The notes below the pieces were generated by a model. The model saw nothing but the letters and a program-made list of their open reading frames with translations, did no database searches and was not told where the DNA came from. Made by a program: the position numbers and the translations under genes. From assembly GCF_001423245.1 (NCBI RefSeq), contig NZ_LMOH01000029.1, forward strand, positions 1-64,000: a stretch of 64,000 nt of DNA, given 5' to 3'. This stretch comes from Aureimonas sp. Leaf324. GTDB taxonomy: Bacteria > Pseudomonadota > Alphaproteobacteria > Rhizobiales > Rhizobiaceae. This document shows, piece after piece, positions 44,571-54,140 of this stretch; position 1 is the first letter of the stretch, and each line of letters begins with the position of its first letter.

Positions 44571-47177
44571 ATGGGTCCTGAAACCTCCGGCTTCGACATG
44601 GCGCGCACCGCCTCCGTGCGCGGTGCGGCCTTTGCCGCGCTTCTGGTCGAGCGGATCTGGCCGGTCGTGGTGCGTCTCGTGGCGCTCATCGGCATCTTCC
44701 TCGTCCTCGCATGGTTCGGCATTCTTGCCGCCGTGCCGGATTGGCCGCGCGTCGCGCTTCTCGTCGTCCTCGCTCTCGGCGGTCTCGCCATCCTCTGGGG
44801 CGCGCGGCACGTGCGCCTGCCCACCAAGGTTGAAGTCGCACGCCGCGTCGAAGCCGACAGCGCGCTCCAGCATCAGCCGCTCCAGGCGCAGGAGGACCGG
44901 GTGCCGGCGGGCGACGATTTCGCCGCCGCGCTCTGGCGCGAACACCAGCGCCGCATGGCCGAGCGGCTTCGGGGGCTGCGCGCCTCGGGTCCGCGCACGC
45001 GCACCTATGCGATCGACCCCTACGGCCTGCGCGCCGTCCTGGCGCTCCTCGTCGTCACCGGTTTCGCCTTCTCCTTCGGACCGCGCGGCGGGCGCATCGC
45101 CAATGCCGTGGCGCCGTTCGAGACCGCGCTTGTCGCGGGCGTGCGGGTCGATGCCTGGGCGACGCCGCCGGGCTACACCGGCCGCGCGCCGATCCTTCTC
45201 AGCGCCGACGCCGCCCCGACCGGCCCGATCGCGGTGCCGCAAGGCACCGTCCTGTCGCTGCGCGTCTCCGACCGGCGCGGCACCGACGTCACGTTCCGGC
45301 CGGAGGGCGGCGAAGGGGCGCCGATCGCGCCCGTCGTGCCCGAAGGACAGGCGCCGGCCGACGCCGCGGCGCTCGAGGACGCCGACGCGCCCGTGGCCGG
45401 CGAGTACGAGCTTCCCCTCCAGGCCAGCGGCACCGCGCGCATTGCGACGACGTTCCGCGAACTCGGCGCCTGGACCTTTTCGGTCACCCCGGACCATGCG
45501 CCGACCGTCGCCTTCCGCGGTGAGCCGAAGCCGGGGCGCAACGGCTCGCTCGATCTCGCCTTCGCGGTGAGCGACGACTACGGCGTCGCGTCGGGCGAGG
45601 CGAAGCTCGCCACGCGCGAGCCCGTGGCGCCGGGCGCCCGGCCGCTGATCGCGCCGCCCGAGCCGGCCCTCTCCCTGCCGCGCCGGCGCGCGGGCGAGGC
45701 GGAAGGGCGCACCAGCCTCGCGCTCGCCGACAGCCCCTATGCCGGCACGCGCGCGGCGCTGACGCTGACCGTGCGCGACGATGCCGGACAGGTCGGCGAG
45801 ACGCCGCCGCTGGAGGTGACGCTGCCCGAGCGCCGCTTCACCGACCCGATGGCGCGTGCCGTCGTCGAGCAGCGTCGAATCCTCGCGCTCGACGCCAACG
45901 CCGTGCCGCGCGTCGTCTCGATGCTCGACGCGATCACGCTGCGCGGCGACGAGTTCATTCCGAACCCCTCGCACTATCTGGCGCTGCGCGCGGTGCGCGA
46001 GCGCATCGCCCACGCGCCGGACGACGAGACGCTGGTCTCGGCGGTCGATTTCCTCTGGCAGATCGCCGTCGGCATCGAGGACGGCGATCTCGGCGCTTCC
46101 GAGCGGCGTCTCCGCGACCTGCAGGAGCAGCTCAGCCAGGCGCTCGAGAACGGCGCAAGCGACGAGGAGATTGCCAAGCTCATGCAGGAGCTGCGTCAGG
46201 CCATGCAGGAATACATGCAGGCCATGGCCGAGGCGATGCGCAACATGCCGCCGCAGAGCCTGTCGCAGATGGGCGAAGCGCAGGAGATCCGCCCGCAGGA
46301 CCTCGACCGGATGCTCGACAAGATCGAGGACCTCGCCCGTTCCGGGTCGAAGGACGCCGCGCAGCAGCTCCTGTCGGAGCTGCGCGAGATGATGGACAGC
46401 CTCCAGGCCATGCGCCCGAACCAGGGCCAGCAGCAGGCCGGCCAGCAGAGCCCGATGCAGCAGCAGATGAACCAGCTCGGCGAGATGCTGCAGCGCCAGC
46501 AGAAGCTGATGGACGAGACGTTCGAACTCGGCCGCCAGCAGATGCGCCGCCAGATGGAGAACGAGCGCGGCAGCGATCCGGGCGAGCAGGGCCAGCAGCC
46601 TCAGCAGGGCCAGCAAGGGCAGCAGGCGCCGATGACGGCGGAAGAGCTGCGCGCCATGCAGGAACGCCTGCAGGCCGAGCAGGGTCAGCTTCAGAAGGAC
46701 CTCCAGGCCCTGCAGGAGGCGATGCGCCGCGAAGGCTTGCAGCCGAGCGACGATCTCGGCCAGGCCGGCGAATCGATGGGACGCGCCGAGGGCGCGATCG
46801 GGCAGGGCGACGACGGCGAGGCCGTCGGCCAGCAGGGCGAGGCGATGAACGCGCTCCGCCGCGGGGCGCAGGATGCGATGAACCAGATGCAGGCGATGCA
46901 GGGGCAGGGCGAGGGTCAGCAGCCGGGGCAGGGCATGCAGCCGGGTGGCCCCGGCCAGTTCGGGCAGGCGCCCGGCCAGCAGCGCTCGGGCCGCGATCCG
47001 CTCGGTCGCGAGCGCCAGACGCAGGGACCGGACTTCGGGCAGGACGTCGGCGTGCCCGACGAGATCGATATCCAGCGTGCGCGCCGCATCCTCGACCAGA
47101 TCCGCGATCGCCTCGGCCGTCAGCTGTCGCCCGAGCAGGAGCGGCAATACCTGGAGCGTCTGCTCCAGACCCCCTAA
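44571..47177 (+). CDS. DUF4175 / TIGR02302-family membrane protein
   Basis: 868 aa. Two N-terminal hydrophobic segments (about 33-75) and a third near 155-175 anchor it, and the central region is beta-rich and probably periplasmic. Residues from about 510 onward form very long helices with heavy Gln/Met content (for example QAMQEYMQAMAEAMRNMP) and low-complexity GQQ repeats. This layout matches the alphaproteobacterial TIGR02302/DUF4175 family, whose function is unknown but which looks like a coiled-coil envelope protein. The start could also be ATG 44598. Confidence 0.87.
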   Translation: MGPETSGFDMARTASVRGAAFAALLVERIWPVVVRLVALIGIFLVLAWFGILAAVPDWPRVALLVVLALGGLAILWGARHVRLPTKVEVARRVEADSALQHQPLQAQEDRVPAGDDFAAALWREHQRRMAERLRGLRASGPRTRTYAIDPYGLRAVLALLVVTGFAFSFGPRGGRIANAVAPFETALVAGVRVDAWATPPGYTGRAPILLSADAAPTGPIAVPQGTVLSLRVSDRRGTDVTFRPEGGEGAPIAPVVPEGQAPADAAALEDADAPVAGEYELPLQASGTARIATTFRELGAWTFSVTPDHAPTVAFRGEPKPGRNGSLDLAFAVSDDYGVASGEAKLATREPVAPGARPLIAPPEPALSLPRRRAGEAEGRTSLALADSPYAGTRAALTLTVRDDAGQVGETPPLEVTLPERRFTDPMARAVVEQRRILALDANAVPRVVSMLDAITLRGDEFIPNPSHYLALRAVRERIAHAPDDETLVSAVDFLWQIAVGIEDGDLGASERRLRDLQEQLSQALENGASDEEIAKLMQELRQAMQEYMQAMAEAMRNMPPQSLSQMGEAQEIRPQDLDRMLDKIEDLARSGSKDAAQQLLSELREMMDSLQAMRPNQGQQQAGQQSPMQQQMNQLGEMLQRQQKLMDETFELGRQQMRRQMENERGSDPGEQGQQPQQGQQGQQAPMTAEELRAMQERLQAEQGQLQKDLQALQEAMRREGLQPSDDLGQAGESMGRAEGAIGQGDDGEAVGQQGEAMNALRRGAQDAMNQMQAMQGQGEGQQPGQGMQPGGPGQFGQAPGQQRSGRDPLGRERQTQGPDFGQDVGVPDEIDIQRARRILDQIRDRLGRQLSPEQERQYLERLLQTP

Positions 47178-47253
47178 CGGGCGGAGGACGGGTTGGCGGA
47201 GGGCCGAGGCGGGCGTAAAAGCGGGCATTGACGCGCCCGAAGGATCACCCGCC

Positions 47254-48042
47254 ATGGCCGACTGGAACCCGGGTCTTTACGCCCGCTTCGAGGACGAACG
47301 CACTCGGCCGGCGCGCGATCTTCTCGCCCGGTGCCGGATCGGCGGGGACAGGCGCGGTGCGGGCCTGCGGATCGCCGACCTCGGCTGCGGCCCCGGAAAC
47401 TCTACCGCACTCCTCGTCGAGCGCTTTCCGGAGGCCGAGATCATCGGCTACGACATGTCGGAGGCGATGCTGGAGGCGGCGCGCCGACGCCTGCCGGGCG
47501 TGCGCTTCGAGCGGGCCGACATCGGCGCCTTCGCGCCGGGCGCCTCCTTCGATCTCCTGTTCTCCAATGCCGCCCTGCAATGGGTGACGGGCCACGCGCG
47601 GCTCTTACCGGCGCTGTTCTCGCATGTGCGCTCCGGCGGCCTCCTCGCCGCGCAGATCCCCGACAATCTCGGCGACTCCTCGCAGGTGGCCATGCGCGAC
47701 ATCGCGGCGGACGTGCCGTTCTCGGCGGTTCTCGGCGCGATGGACGAGGCGCGCGAGACCATCGCCCCGCGCGAGGCCTACTACGACTGGCTGGCGTCGG
47801 AGGCGTCGGAGGTCGACGTCTGGACGACGGTCTACAACCACCCGATGGAATCGCCGCAGGCGATCACCGACTGGTTCACGTCGACGGGGCTGAAGCCGTT
47901 TCTCGACCCGCTGGACGCGGCAATGAGGGCGGCGTTCTCGCGGCGCTACACGCAGGAAATGGACCGGCGTTACCCGCCGCGCGCCGACGGGCGGCGGCTC
48001 CTTGCCTTTCCGCGCCTCTTCGTCGTGGCGCGGAAGGCGTGA
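47254..48042 (+). CDS. tam: Trans-aconitate 2-methyltransferase
   Basis: 262 aa. It methylates trans-aconitate, an inhibitor of the citric-acid cycle, using SAM. The N-terminus MADWNPGLYARFEDERTRPA is typical (W-N-P-x-x-Y), motif I is IADLGCGPGNST, and FDLLFSNAALQWV follows. Family length is normal. It converges on the response-regulator gene with a 4-base gap. Confidence 0.9.
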   Translation: MADWNPGLYARFEDERTRPARDLLARCRIGGDRRGAGLRIADLGCGPGNSTALLVERFPEAEIIGYDMSEAMLEAARRRLPGVRFERADIGAFAPGASFDLLFSNAALQWVTGHARLLPALFSHVRSGGLLAAQIPDNLGDSSQVAMRDIAADVPFSAVLGAMDEARETIAPREAYYDWLASEASEVDVWTTVYNHPMESPQAITDWFTSTGLKPFLDPLDAAMRAAFSRRYTQEMDRRYPPRADGRRLLAFPRLFVVARKA

Positions 48043-48046
48043 CGCG

Positions 48047-48457
48047 TCAGGCATAGCGGCGGAGCGGTTCGGCCGTCTGAGTGGTGGCGGCCGAGCCGCG
48101 CAGCGCCTGCGCCACCCGCTGGCGGATCTCGGCGATCGTGAAGGGCTTCTCGACGACACCGAGGATGAAGGCCGACAGATCGTCGGCCGCTTCCTTCTGC
48201 TCGGCATAGCCGGTCATCAGGAGGATCGGCAGATCGGGAAAGGTCGCATGCGCCGCGTGGGCGAGCTCGATGCCGGTCATGCCCGGCATGCGGATGTCGG
48301 ACAGGAGGAGATCGAACGCGCCGTTCTCCTCGGCCAGAATGTCCACCGCCATCTCGCCGTCCTCGGCGACCAGCACCTCGTGGCCTTCGAGGCGCAGGGC
48401 ACGCGCCACCAGAAGCCGGATGCCGGTGTCGTCCTCGGCGATCAAGATTCGGGCCAT
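48047..48457 (-). CDS. cpdR: CpdR-type single-domain response regulator
   Basis: 136 aa from ATG 48457, a stand-alone receiver domain. The acidic pocket is in ILIAEDDTG and the phosphorylated Asp in LLLSDIRMPGMTG. The Thr/Ser (LLMTGYAEQ) and Lys (GVVEKPF) switch residues are present. The EKPFTIAEIRQRV ending matches CpdR, which in its unphosphorylated form directs ClpXP to degrade CtrA and other cell-cycle proteins. There is no output domain. Alternative: another single-domain receiver, but resemblance to CpdR is good. Confidence 0.82.
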   Translation of the reverse strand: MARILIAEDDTGIRLLVARALRLEGHEVLVAEDGEMAVDILAEENGAFDLLLSDIRMPGMTGIELAHAAHATFPDLPILLMTGYAEQKEAADDLSAFILGVVEKPFTIAEIRQRVAQALRGSAATTQTAEPLRRYA

Positions 48458-48598
48458 GGTGTCCTCTTCCTCGCATGCGCCGGAAAGCACCGGCCGGACA
48501 GGGCAAGACCCGGTCCGTGGCACGGAGTATGCGGGGCGATCCTTGTCCGAACCCTTACCGAACAGGGCTAACCGTTGGTGAAGGCGCTCCGCGCGCCC

Positions 48599-49744
48599 TC
48601 AGCCCTTGAACTCGACCGTCGTCTTGGCCGGCTGGACGAGCTTGGCGAGCGCTTCCGCATCCCAGTTGGTCAGGCGGACGCAGCCGTGGCTGCCGGTCTT
48701 GCCGATCTGCGAGGGCTCGGGTGCGCCGTGGATGCCGTAGGTCGGCTTCGACAGGTCGATCCACATCGCGCCGACGGGACCGTTCGGGCCGGCCGGGATG
48801 GTGAGCTTCTTCTTGTTCTTGCCCTGCTGGAAGTTCTTGTCCGGATCGTACTCGTAGGTCGGGTTCGGCGCGCTGCCGTTGACCTTCATCGTGCCGCTCG
48901 GTGAGGGCGTGTCGTCGGAGCCGATCGTGGCGGGGGCGGACATCAGGACGCGGTTGTCGGCGTCGAAGGCGAAGAGTTCGCCCTTCGACTTGTCGACGAT
49001 GATGTGATCGACCTTGCCTTCCGGCGGCGGGCCGGGGTCGGCGACGAGGAGCTTCGTATCGGTGGACTTGAAGTCGGCGCCGGGGTTGAGGGCGAGAAGC
49101 AGCTTCTCGTCCATATGGAACCGCTCGGCGAGCATTTCCGCGGGGCCGCGGTAGCAGAGGCAGTCGAGCTTGGCCATCGCGCCGTAGTCCGACGGAATCT
49201 CGGAGATGTAGCGCTGGTCGATGTCCTCGCGTGTCAGCTGGTAGGTCTTCACCGCTGCGCCGCCGTCCACTGAGAGCGCCTTCCAGAGCGCTTCGTCCAC
49301 CACGCCGTCGACGCTCATGTCGTGCGCCTCCTCGTAGGCGCGGATCGCCTTTTCGGTGTTGCCGCCCGAGCGGCCGTCGATGACGCCCGGCGACGCATGG
49401 GCGCGGTCGAGAAGCACCTGGACGCGGATCATGAACGGGTCCGGCGCGTCCTCGGGCTCGGCTTGCGCCTCCGTCGGCGGCTCGGCGGTCGGGGTTGCCG
49501 TCTCGGAGCCCGTCGGCGGGGCGGGTTCGTCGCCGTCCTCGACCGGGGCGTCGTCGTCGCCGTCGGCCGGCTGGTCGGCCGGGTTTTCGGCCGCGGCGTC
49601 GGCGGCCTGCTGCCGTGCCGTCCAGTCCTCGAAGCTCGCCCCGTTGATCGCGCTTTCCGAGAGGTCGGGCATCGGGGGCGCTGCGAGCGCGCTCTTGCCC
49701 ATCGCCAGGACCAGGGCGAGGGTGATCCATGACGGCTTGGGCAT
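48599..49744 (-). CDS. Periplasmic L,D-transpeptidase (YkuD) with peptidoglycan-binding domain
   Basis: 381 aa from ATG 49744. A signal peptide (ITLALVLAMGKSALAAPP) is followed by an acidic, Pro/Asp/Glu-rich linker (about 45-105), a PG_binding_1 domain (about 110-150: ASPGVIDGRSGGNTEKAIRA) and a C-terminal YkuD domain with the catalytic motif SHGCVRLTNWDA. It forms 3-3 peptidoglycan cross-links or anchors proteins to the wall. The HGCVR Cys is the nucleophile. It is an independent unit between cpdR and hpt. Confidence 0.92.
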   Translation of the reverse strand: MPKPSWITLALVLAMGKSALAAPPMPDLSESAINGASFEDWTARQQAADAAAENPADQPADGDDDAPVEDGDEPAPPTGSETATPTAEPPTEAQAEPEDAPDPFMIRVQVLLDRAHASPGVIDGRSGGNTEKAIRAYEEAHDMSVDGVVDEALWKALSVDGGAAVKTYQLTREDIDQRYISEIPSDYGAMAKLDCLCYRGPAEMLAERFHMDEKLLLALNPGADFKSTDTKLLVADPGPPPEGKVDHIIVDKSKGELFAFDADNRVLMSAPATIGSDDTPSPSGTMKVNGSAPNPTYEYDPDKNFQQGKNKKKLTIPAGPNGPVGAMWIDLSKPTYGIHGAPEPSQIGKTGSHGCVRLTNWDAEALAKLVQPAKTTVEFKG

Positions 49745-49844
49745 TGGCGTCGTCTCCTGATCCGATTGGAGGCGACAACGCGTCAGCGACGCTGCGGCTC
49801 CACGCGCGAAAGCGCGCAGAGCCTTAAATGTCCCCGGTTCGTGT

Positions 49845-50381
49845 TCAGTCCACGACCCGGCCGACAAAGGGAAGTTCGCGGAAGGCGTGGCCGACGTCCA
49901 TGCCGTATCCGACCACGAAGACGTCGGGGCAGTCGAAGCCGACATGCTCCGCCTCGATCGCGGCCGCGCGCTTCATCTTCTTGTCGAGGAGAACGGCGAT
50001 CTCGCAAGCCGTGGCGCCGCGCTTCAGCATCAGGTCGCGCGCAAAAAGGAGCGTGCGGCCCGATTCCAGGATGTCGTCGACGATCAGCACCTTGCGGCCC
50101 TCGATCGCGCCCTCGACGTCGCGCACGATCCTGACATCGCCCCCGACGGTGCCCGCGCCGTAGGAGGAGAGCGAAATGAACTCCATCTCGGGCGCGACGC
50201 CGTGTCGATGCAGCGCGCGGATGAGGTCGGCGGCAAAGACGAACGAGCCCTTCAGCACCGCGACGACCAGAAGATTCTCCGGCTCCTTGGCTGCGATCTC
50301 GGCCGCCATCCGGTCGATCTCGCGCGCGATCGCCTCCTCGCCGAAGAGGACCTCGAGTTCGCGCCCGCGAACCCGGATCAT
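49845..50381 (-). CDS. hpt: Hypoxanthine phosphoribosyltransferase
   Basis: 178 aa. It salvages hypoxanthine (and guanine) to IMP/GMP using PRPP. The type I PRTase PRPP-binding loop VLIVDDILESGRTL lies near residues 97-110. The SLSSYGAGT loop and C-terminal VGYGMDVGHAFRELPFVG are diagnostic for Hpt. The gene upstream overlaps its start by 4 bases. Confidence 0.94.
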   Translation of the reverse strand: MIRVRGRELEVLFGEEAIAREIDRMAAEIAAKEPENLLVVAVLKGSFVFAADLIRALHRHGVAPEMEFISLSSYGAGTVGGDVRIVRDVEGAIEGRKVLIVDDILESGRTLLFARDLMLKRGATACEIAVLLDKKMKRAAAIEAEHVGFDCPDVFVVGYGMDVGHAFRELPFVGRVVD

Positions 50382-50710
50382 CGGACCACCTGCGGGGCGG
50401 CGGCGACGCGCACGCCCGTCTCAGCTGTCCCGTGGCGCACGGGTTCGCCCGGCAGGAGCGCGAAGACGGCGAGCGCCGCCAGCGCGACGCCGGCCGGCAG
50501 CGCGAAACGGGTCAGGCCCGGCGTTGCGGGCGCGAACCGGGCTGCCGCCTCCAGCGCCGCGCCCCAGCGGGGCATCGACGGCGATGCGAAGGACGAGCGG
50601 CCGCCCGTTGCGCCGCCCGATACGACGTGGCCCTCGATCACGAGGCCGCGGGCGTTGCGCCAGTCGTCCTGATGCCGGTTGCGGCGGGTTTCGCGGTGGA
50701 TCGGCTCCAT
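50378..50710 (-). CDS. Small predicted membrane protein of unknown function
   Basis: 110 aa with a single hydrophobic segment near residues 70-88 (FALPAGVALAALAVFALLP), a basic N-terminus and a short C-terminal tail. The stop overlaps the hpt start (ATGA), so it is coupled to hpt. No family recognised. Codon use and GC match the core genome. Confidence 0.6.
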   Translation of the reverse strand: MEPIHRETRRNRHQDDWRNARGLVIEGHVVSGGATGGRSSFASPSMPRWGAALEAAARFAPATPGLTRFALPAGVALAALAVFALLPGEPVRHGTAETGVRVAAAPQVVR

Positions 50711-50893
50711 GCCGCCCTCCTTCCGAATGGGGATCGCGCGCGAGATCGGCGCGACAGGTCAGGATTCGGTAAGCTCCTATGGTTAACGGAAGCTTGTGGG
50801 ATCGAGAACGCGGCCCGAATGCGGCCGGAATGATGGATCAGGGACGGGGTTCGGCGCCGCGCGGCGCCGATGAGACAGGGAGGCCGGGGCGGC

Positions 50894-51553
50894 TTGATAC
50901 GGTTCGAGAACGTGGGCCTGCGTTACGACATGGGACCGGAAGTCCTGCGCGACCTGACCTTCGAGATCCGGTCGAAGTCCTTCCAGTTCCTGACCGGCCC
51001 GTCGGGCGCCGGCAAGACCAGCCTCCTGCGCATGCTGTTCCTGGCGCTCAAACCGACGCGCGGCATGATCACCGTGCTCGGCAAGGACGCCTCGACCCTC
51101 AAGCGCACCGACCTGCCGGCGATCCGCCGCCGCATCGGCGTCGTGTTCCAGGATTTCCGCCTGCTCGACCATCTCACGACCTACGAGAACGTCGCGCTTC
51201 CCCTTCGCGTGCGCGGGCGCGAGGAAGCGAGCTACCGGCGCGACGTCGAGGACCTCATCAAGTGGGTGGGGCTCGGCGAGCGCATGGACGCTTCGCCCGT
51301 CGTGCTGTCGGGCGGCGAGAAGCAGCGCGCGGCGATCGCGCGCGCCCTCATCGACCGGCCCGACATTCTCCTCGCCGACGAGCCGACCGGCAATGTCGAC
51401 CCGCCGCTCGCCCGCCGCCTTCTGCGTCTGTTCATGGAGCTCAACCGCACCGGCACCGCGGTCGTCATCGCCACCCACGACCTCGGCCTGATGGATCAGG
51501 TCGAGGCGCGCCGCCTGATCCTCGCCGAGGGGAGGCTGCAGATCTATGACTGA
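50894..51553 (+). CDS. ftsE: Cell division ATP-binding protein FtsE
   Basis: 219 aa from TTG 50894. It is the ATPase of the FtsEX complex that controls peptidoglycan hydrolases during division. Walker A is GPSGAGKTS, the signature motif LSGGEKQRAAIARALI and Walker B ILLADEPTGNVD are present, with the GNVD variant typical of FtsE. TTG is chosen because GGGAGG lies 10 bases upstream and the family starts I-x-F-E-N-V. An ATG at 50870 would add 8 residues but lacks a ribosome site. The gene overlaps ftsX by 8 bases. Confidence 0.93.
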   Translation: MIRFENVGLRYDMGPEVLRDLTFEIRSKSFQFLTGPSGAGKTSLLRMLFLALKPTRGMITVLGKDASTLKRTDLPAIRRRIGVVFQDFRLLDHLTTYENVALPLRVRGREEASYRRDVEDLIKWVGLGERMDASPVVLSGGEKQRAAIARALIDRPDILLADEPTGNVDPPLARRLLRLFMELNRTGTAVVIATHDLGLMDQVEARRLILAEGRLQIYD

Positions 51554-52511
51554 TCCGCGCGCCCTTCTCGCGTGGTGGCGCGCGCGCGCCGAGGCGCGGC
51601 CGACCCCGATCGTGCCGCCCGGCAACGTCGCGGGCCGCGCGCTCCTCACCGTGATCGCCATCATGACCTTCCTCGCCAGCCTGACGCTCGGCGCCGTCAC
51701 GCTCGTCGCCGACACGGCGGCCGATTGGCAGAGCGAGATCGCGCGCGAGGTGACGGTGCAGATCCGGCCGGACGAAGGTCTCGACATGGCCGCGGCGCTG
51801 GCAAAAGTCCGTGAGACGGTGCTGGCCGTTCCCGGCGTCGTGTCGGCGAGCGCGCTCGACGACGCGGCGACCGGCCGGCTTCTGGAGCCCTGGCTCGGCG
51901 AGGGCCTCGACCTCGACGAACTGCCGGTGCCGCGCCTCGTGATCGTCGGCATCGACGAGCGCTCGCCGCCCGACTTCCAGCGCCTGCGCGAAGCGGTGCG
52001 CGCGGTGGTCCCCCAGGCGAGCCTCGACGACCACCGCGCCTGGGTCTCACGCCTCGTCTCCATGGCCCATGCGACGGTGCTGATCGGGATCGCGATCCTC
52101 GGCCTCGTGATGATCGCGACCGTTCTCACCGTCGTCTTCGCGACGCGCGGCGCGATGACGGGCAACCGCCATATCATCGAGGTCCTGCATTTCGTCGGCG
52201 CGCGCAGTGGCTTCATCGCGGGCGAGTTCCAGCGCCACTTCCTGAAACTCGGCCTGATCGGCGCGGTGACCGGGGGCGCCTGCGCCTTCCTCGTGTTCCT
52301 GGCGATCGGCCAGTGGACGCGCGCCAACCAGGCGACGCCGGAGGCCGACCAGATCAGCGCGCTGTTCGGCTCGTTCGCCATCTCCTGGTGGGGCTATGGC
52401 GGCACTGCGGCGCTGGTGGTCTTGATCGGCGTCTTGACCGCACTCACCTCCCGCATCACGGTCACCAGCCAATTGGCCGCGATCGACATGCTGTCGCCGG
52501 TGGACGGATGA
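51546..52511 (+). CDS. ftsX: Cell division protein FtsX
   Basis: 321 aa with four membrane helices: one near residue 40, a large extracytoplasmic loop (about 60-165) and three more (about 180-300), the FtsX layout. The first helix segment is LLTVIAIMTFLASLTLGAV, and NRHIIEVLHFVGARSGFIA is the cytoplasmic coupling region contacting FtsE. It is translated from within the end of ftsE. A YdcF-family and a PlsC gene follow. Confidence 0.92.
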   Translation: MTDPRALLAWWRARAEARPTPIVPPGNVAGRALLTVIAIMTFLASLTLGAVTLVADTAADWQSEIAREVTVQIRPDEGLDMAAALAKVRETVLAVPGVVSASALDDAATGRLLEPWLGEGLDLDELPVPRLVIVGIDERSPPDFQRLREAVRAVVPQASLDDHRAWVSRLVSMAHATVLIGIAILGLVMIATVLTVVFATRGAMTGNRHIIEVLHFVGARSGFIAGEFQRHFLKLGLIGAVTGGACAFLVFLAIGQWTRANQATPEADQISALFGSFAISWWGYGGTAALVVLIGVLTALTSRITVTSQLAAIDMLSPVDG

Positions 52512-52551
52512 GAATGAATACGAGCGACCGCTCTGAACGCGAGGCGGTGCG

Positions 52552-53226
52552 GTGAGGGCACTGGAGGAACGGCGCAGCCGCTGGCCGCGCCGCATCGCAT
52601 GGCTCGTGCTGTTCGCGGTCCTGGCGAGCGGCGCCTATCTCGTCGGCGGCTTCGCGCGGTTCGCGAGCGACGTCGCGGCCCTCTCCGCGCCGCCGACCGC
52701 CGCCCATGCCGATGGAATCGTGGTGCTGACGGGCGGCGAGCAGCGCCTGCGCAAGGCGATCGGGCTCCTGCGCGAGGGCGAGGGGAGGCGGCTCCTGATC
52801 AGCGGCGTGAACCGTGACACGAGCGCCGGCGCCATCGCGCGCGCCACCGGCACCGAGATGGCGCTGATCGACTGCTGCGTCGATCTCGACTACGAGGCGA
52901 TGGACACGATCGGCAATGCGGAGGCGACGGCCCGCTGGGCCAAGGAGCACGGCTTCGCGCGGCTGCTGCTCGTCACCAGCGACTACCATATTCCCCGCTC
53001 GCTCCTCGAAATGAGCGGCGTGTCGGACCCGCCGGCGATCGTGCCCTATCCCGTGTCGCCGGAGAAGCTCTGGCGGCGGGATGGCTGGCCGACGCGGCTC
53101 GGCCTGCGCCTTCTCGTCACCGAATACGCCAAGGTGCTGGTGGTGAAGGCGCGGCTGGCGACGGGCGTCGATCTCTCGACCTTGGGCGGCAGCACGCATC
53201 ATCGCGTGGCCGAGCGGTCGGACTAG
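52552..53226 (+). CDS. YdcF family (DUF218) protein
   Basis: 224 aa, GTG start. An N-terminal membrane helix (IAWLVLFAVLASGAYLVGG) is followed by a DUF218 domain: DGIVVLTGGEQRLRKAIGLL, RLLISGVN, then NAEATARWAKEHGFARLLLV and SDYHIPRS. DUF218 proteins (SanA, ElyC, YdcF) act in envelope polysaccharide or vancomycin-related phenotypes, with exact chemistry unclear. The position after ftsEX and before plsC is conserved in Rhizobiales. Confidence 0.88.
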   Translation: MRALEERRSRWPRRIAWLVLFAVLASGAYLVGGFARFASDVAALSAPPTAAHADGIVVLTGGEQRLRKAIGLLREGEGRRLLISGVNRDTSAGAIARATGTEMALIDCCVDLDYEAMDTIGNAEATARWAKEHGFARLLLVTSDYHIPRSLLEMSGVSDPPAIVPYPVSPEKLWRRDGWPTRLGLRLLVTEYAKVLVVKARLATGVDLSTLGGSTHHRVAERSD

Positions 53227-53315
53227 GCGCGGCCCCCGGCTTCCCTCGCGCCACCGCACCCCTTAAGAGAGGGCGCCCGCCGATGGGTCGCCGCACTTGC
53301 CGAGCCGTTCGCCCG

Positions 53316-54140
53316 ATGATCACCCTGCGCTCCGTCCTGTTCCAGGTCCTGTTCTACACGCACCTGATCGGACAACTCCTCATCAACCTGCCGGTGTTCT
53401 TCCTGCGCTCGGAAGAAGCCCGCTGGCGGACGGTGAAAGGCTGGGCCCGCAACAGCCTGTGGCTGCTGCGCCATGTGGCGGGAACGCATTCCGTGGTCGA
53501 GAAGGCGGACCTCGTGCCGCACGGCCCGTGCATCGTCGCCGCCAAGCACCAGTCCTTCTGGGACGTGATCGCGCTGCTTCTGGCGGTCGAGCGGCCGACC
53601 TTCATCCTCAAGAAGGAGCTGATGGGCATTCCGGTCTTCGGCTGGTATGCGCAAAATCTCGGGATGATCCCGGTGGACCGCTCCCGCCGCGCGGCCGTCC
53701 TGCCCTCGCTCTTGGCCGGCGCGCGCAAGGCGGTGGCGGAGGGGCGGCAGATCGTGATCTATCCGGAGGGGACCCGCTCGGCGCCCGGCACCGCGCCGAA
53801 CTATCGCCCCGGCATCCACTACCTCTACGCAGAGCTCGGGCTCCCCGTCGTGCCGGTCGCGCTGAATTCCGGCCTGTTCTGGCCGCGGCAGGCGGTGCGC
53901 CGCGAGCCGGGGACGATCCGGGCCGAGTTCCTGGAACCGATCCCGCCGGGGCTGGAGCGCGAGCCGTTCATCGGGGAGTTGCGCGACCGGATCGAGGCCC
54001 GCTCGCTCGACCTCGTCAAGCGCGCCTATGCCGAGCGGCCGGACCTGCCGAAGAGCGATCTGGTGACGCGGCTCCTCGCCGATCCCGATCCCCATCCGGT
54101 GGTCGAGGAGCGCGCGCCGGCCGGCACGCAGGGGCTCTAG
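53316..54140 (+). CDS. plsC: 1-acyl-sn-glycerol-3-phosphate acyltransferase
   Basis: 274 aa from ATG 53316 (an in-frame ATG at 53283 adds 11 residues). It makes phosphatidic acid from lysophosphatidic acid at the inner membrane. The acyltransferase motif I is KHQSFWD (HX4D). VDRSRR and YPEGTRSAPG are motifs II and III, and VPVALNSG is motif IV. An N-terminal hydrophobic helix is present. It converges on the chaC-like gene with a 4-base overlap. Confidence 0.92.
   Translation: MITLRSVLFQVLFYTHLIGQLLINLPVFFLRSEEARWRTVKGWARNSLWLLRHVAGTHSVVEKADLVPHGPCIVAAKHQSFWDVIALLLAVERPTFILKKELMGIPVFGWYAQNLGMIPVDRSRRAAVLPSLLAGARKAVAEGRQIVIYPEGTRSAPGTAPNYRPGIHYLYAELGLPVVPVALNSGLFWPRQAVRREPGTIRAEFLEPIPPGLEREPFIGELRDRIEARSLDLVKRAYAERPDLPKSDLVTRLLADPDPHPVVEERAPAGTQGL

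Noticed and set aside
46400-46960. Glutamine-rich repeats in the DUF4175 gene as a possible tandem-repeat or phase-variable element
   Set aside because: The CAG/CAGCAG-type repeats are irregular and in frame, and this low complexity is normal for the TIGR02302 family.
44316-47255. 979-codon minus-strand frame
   Set aside because: Antisense shadow of the DUF4175 gene, with a leucine/arginine-rich repetitive product lacking any domain.
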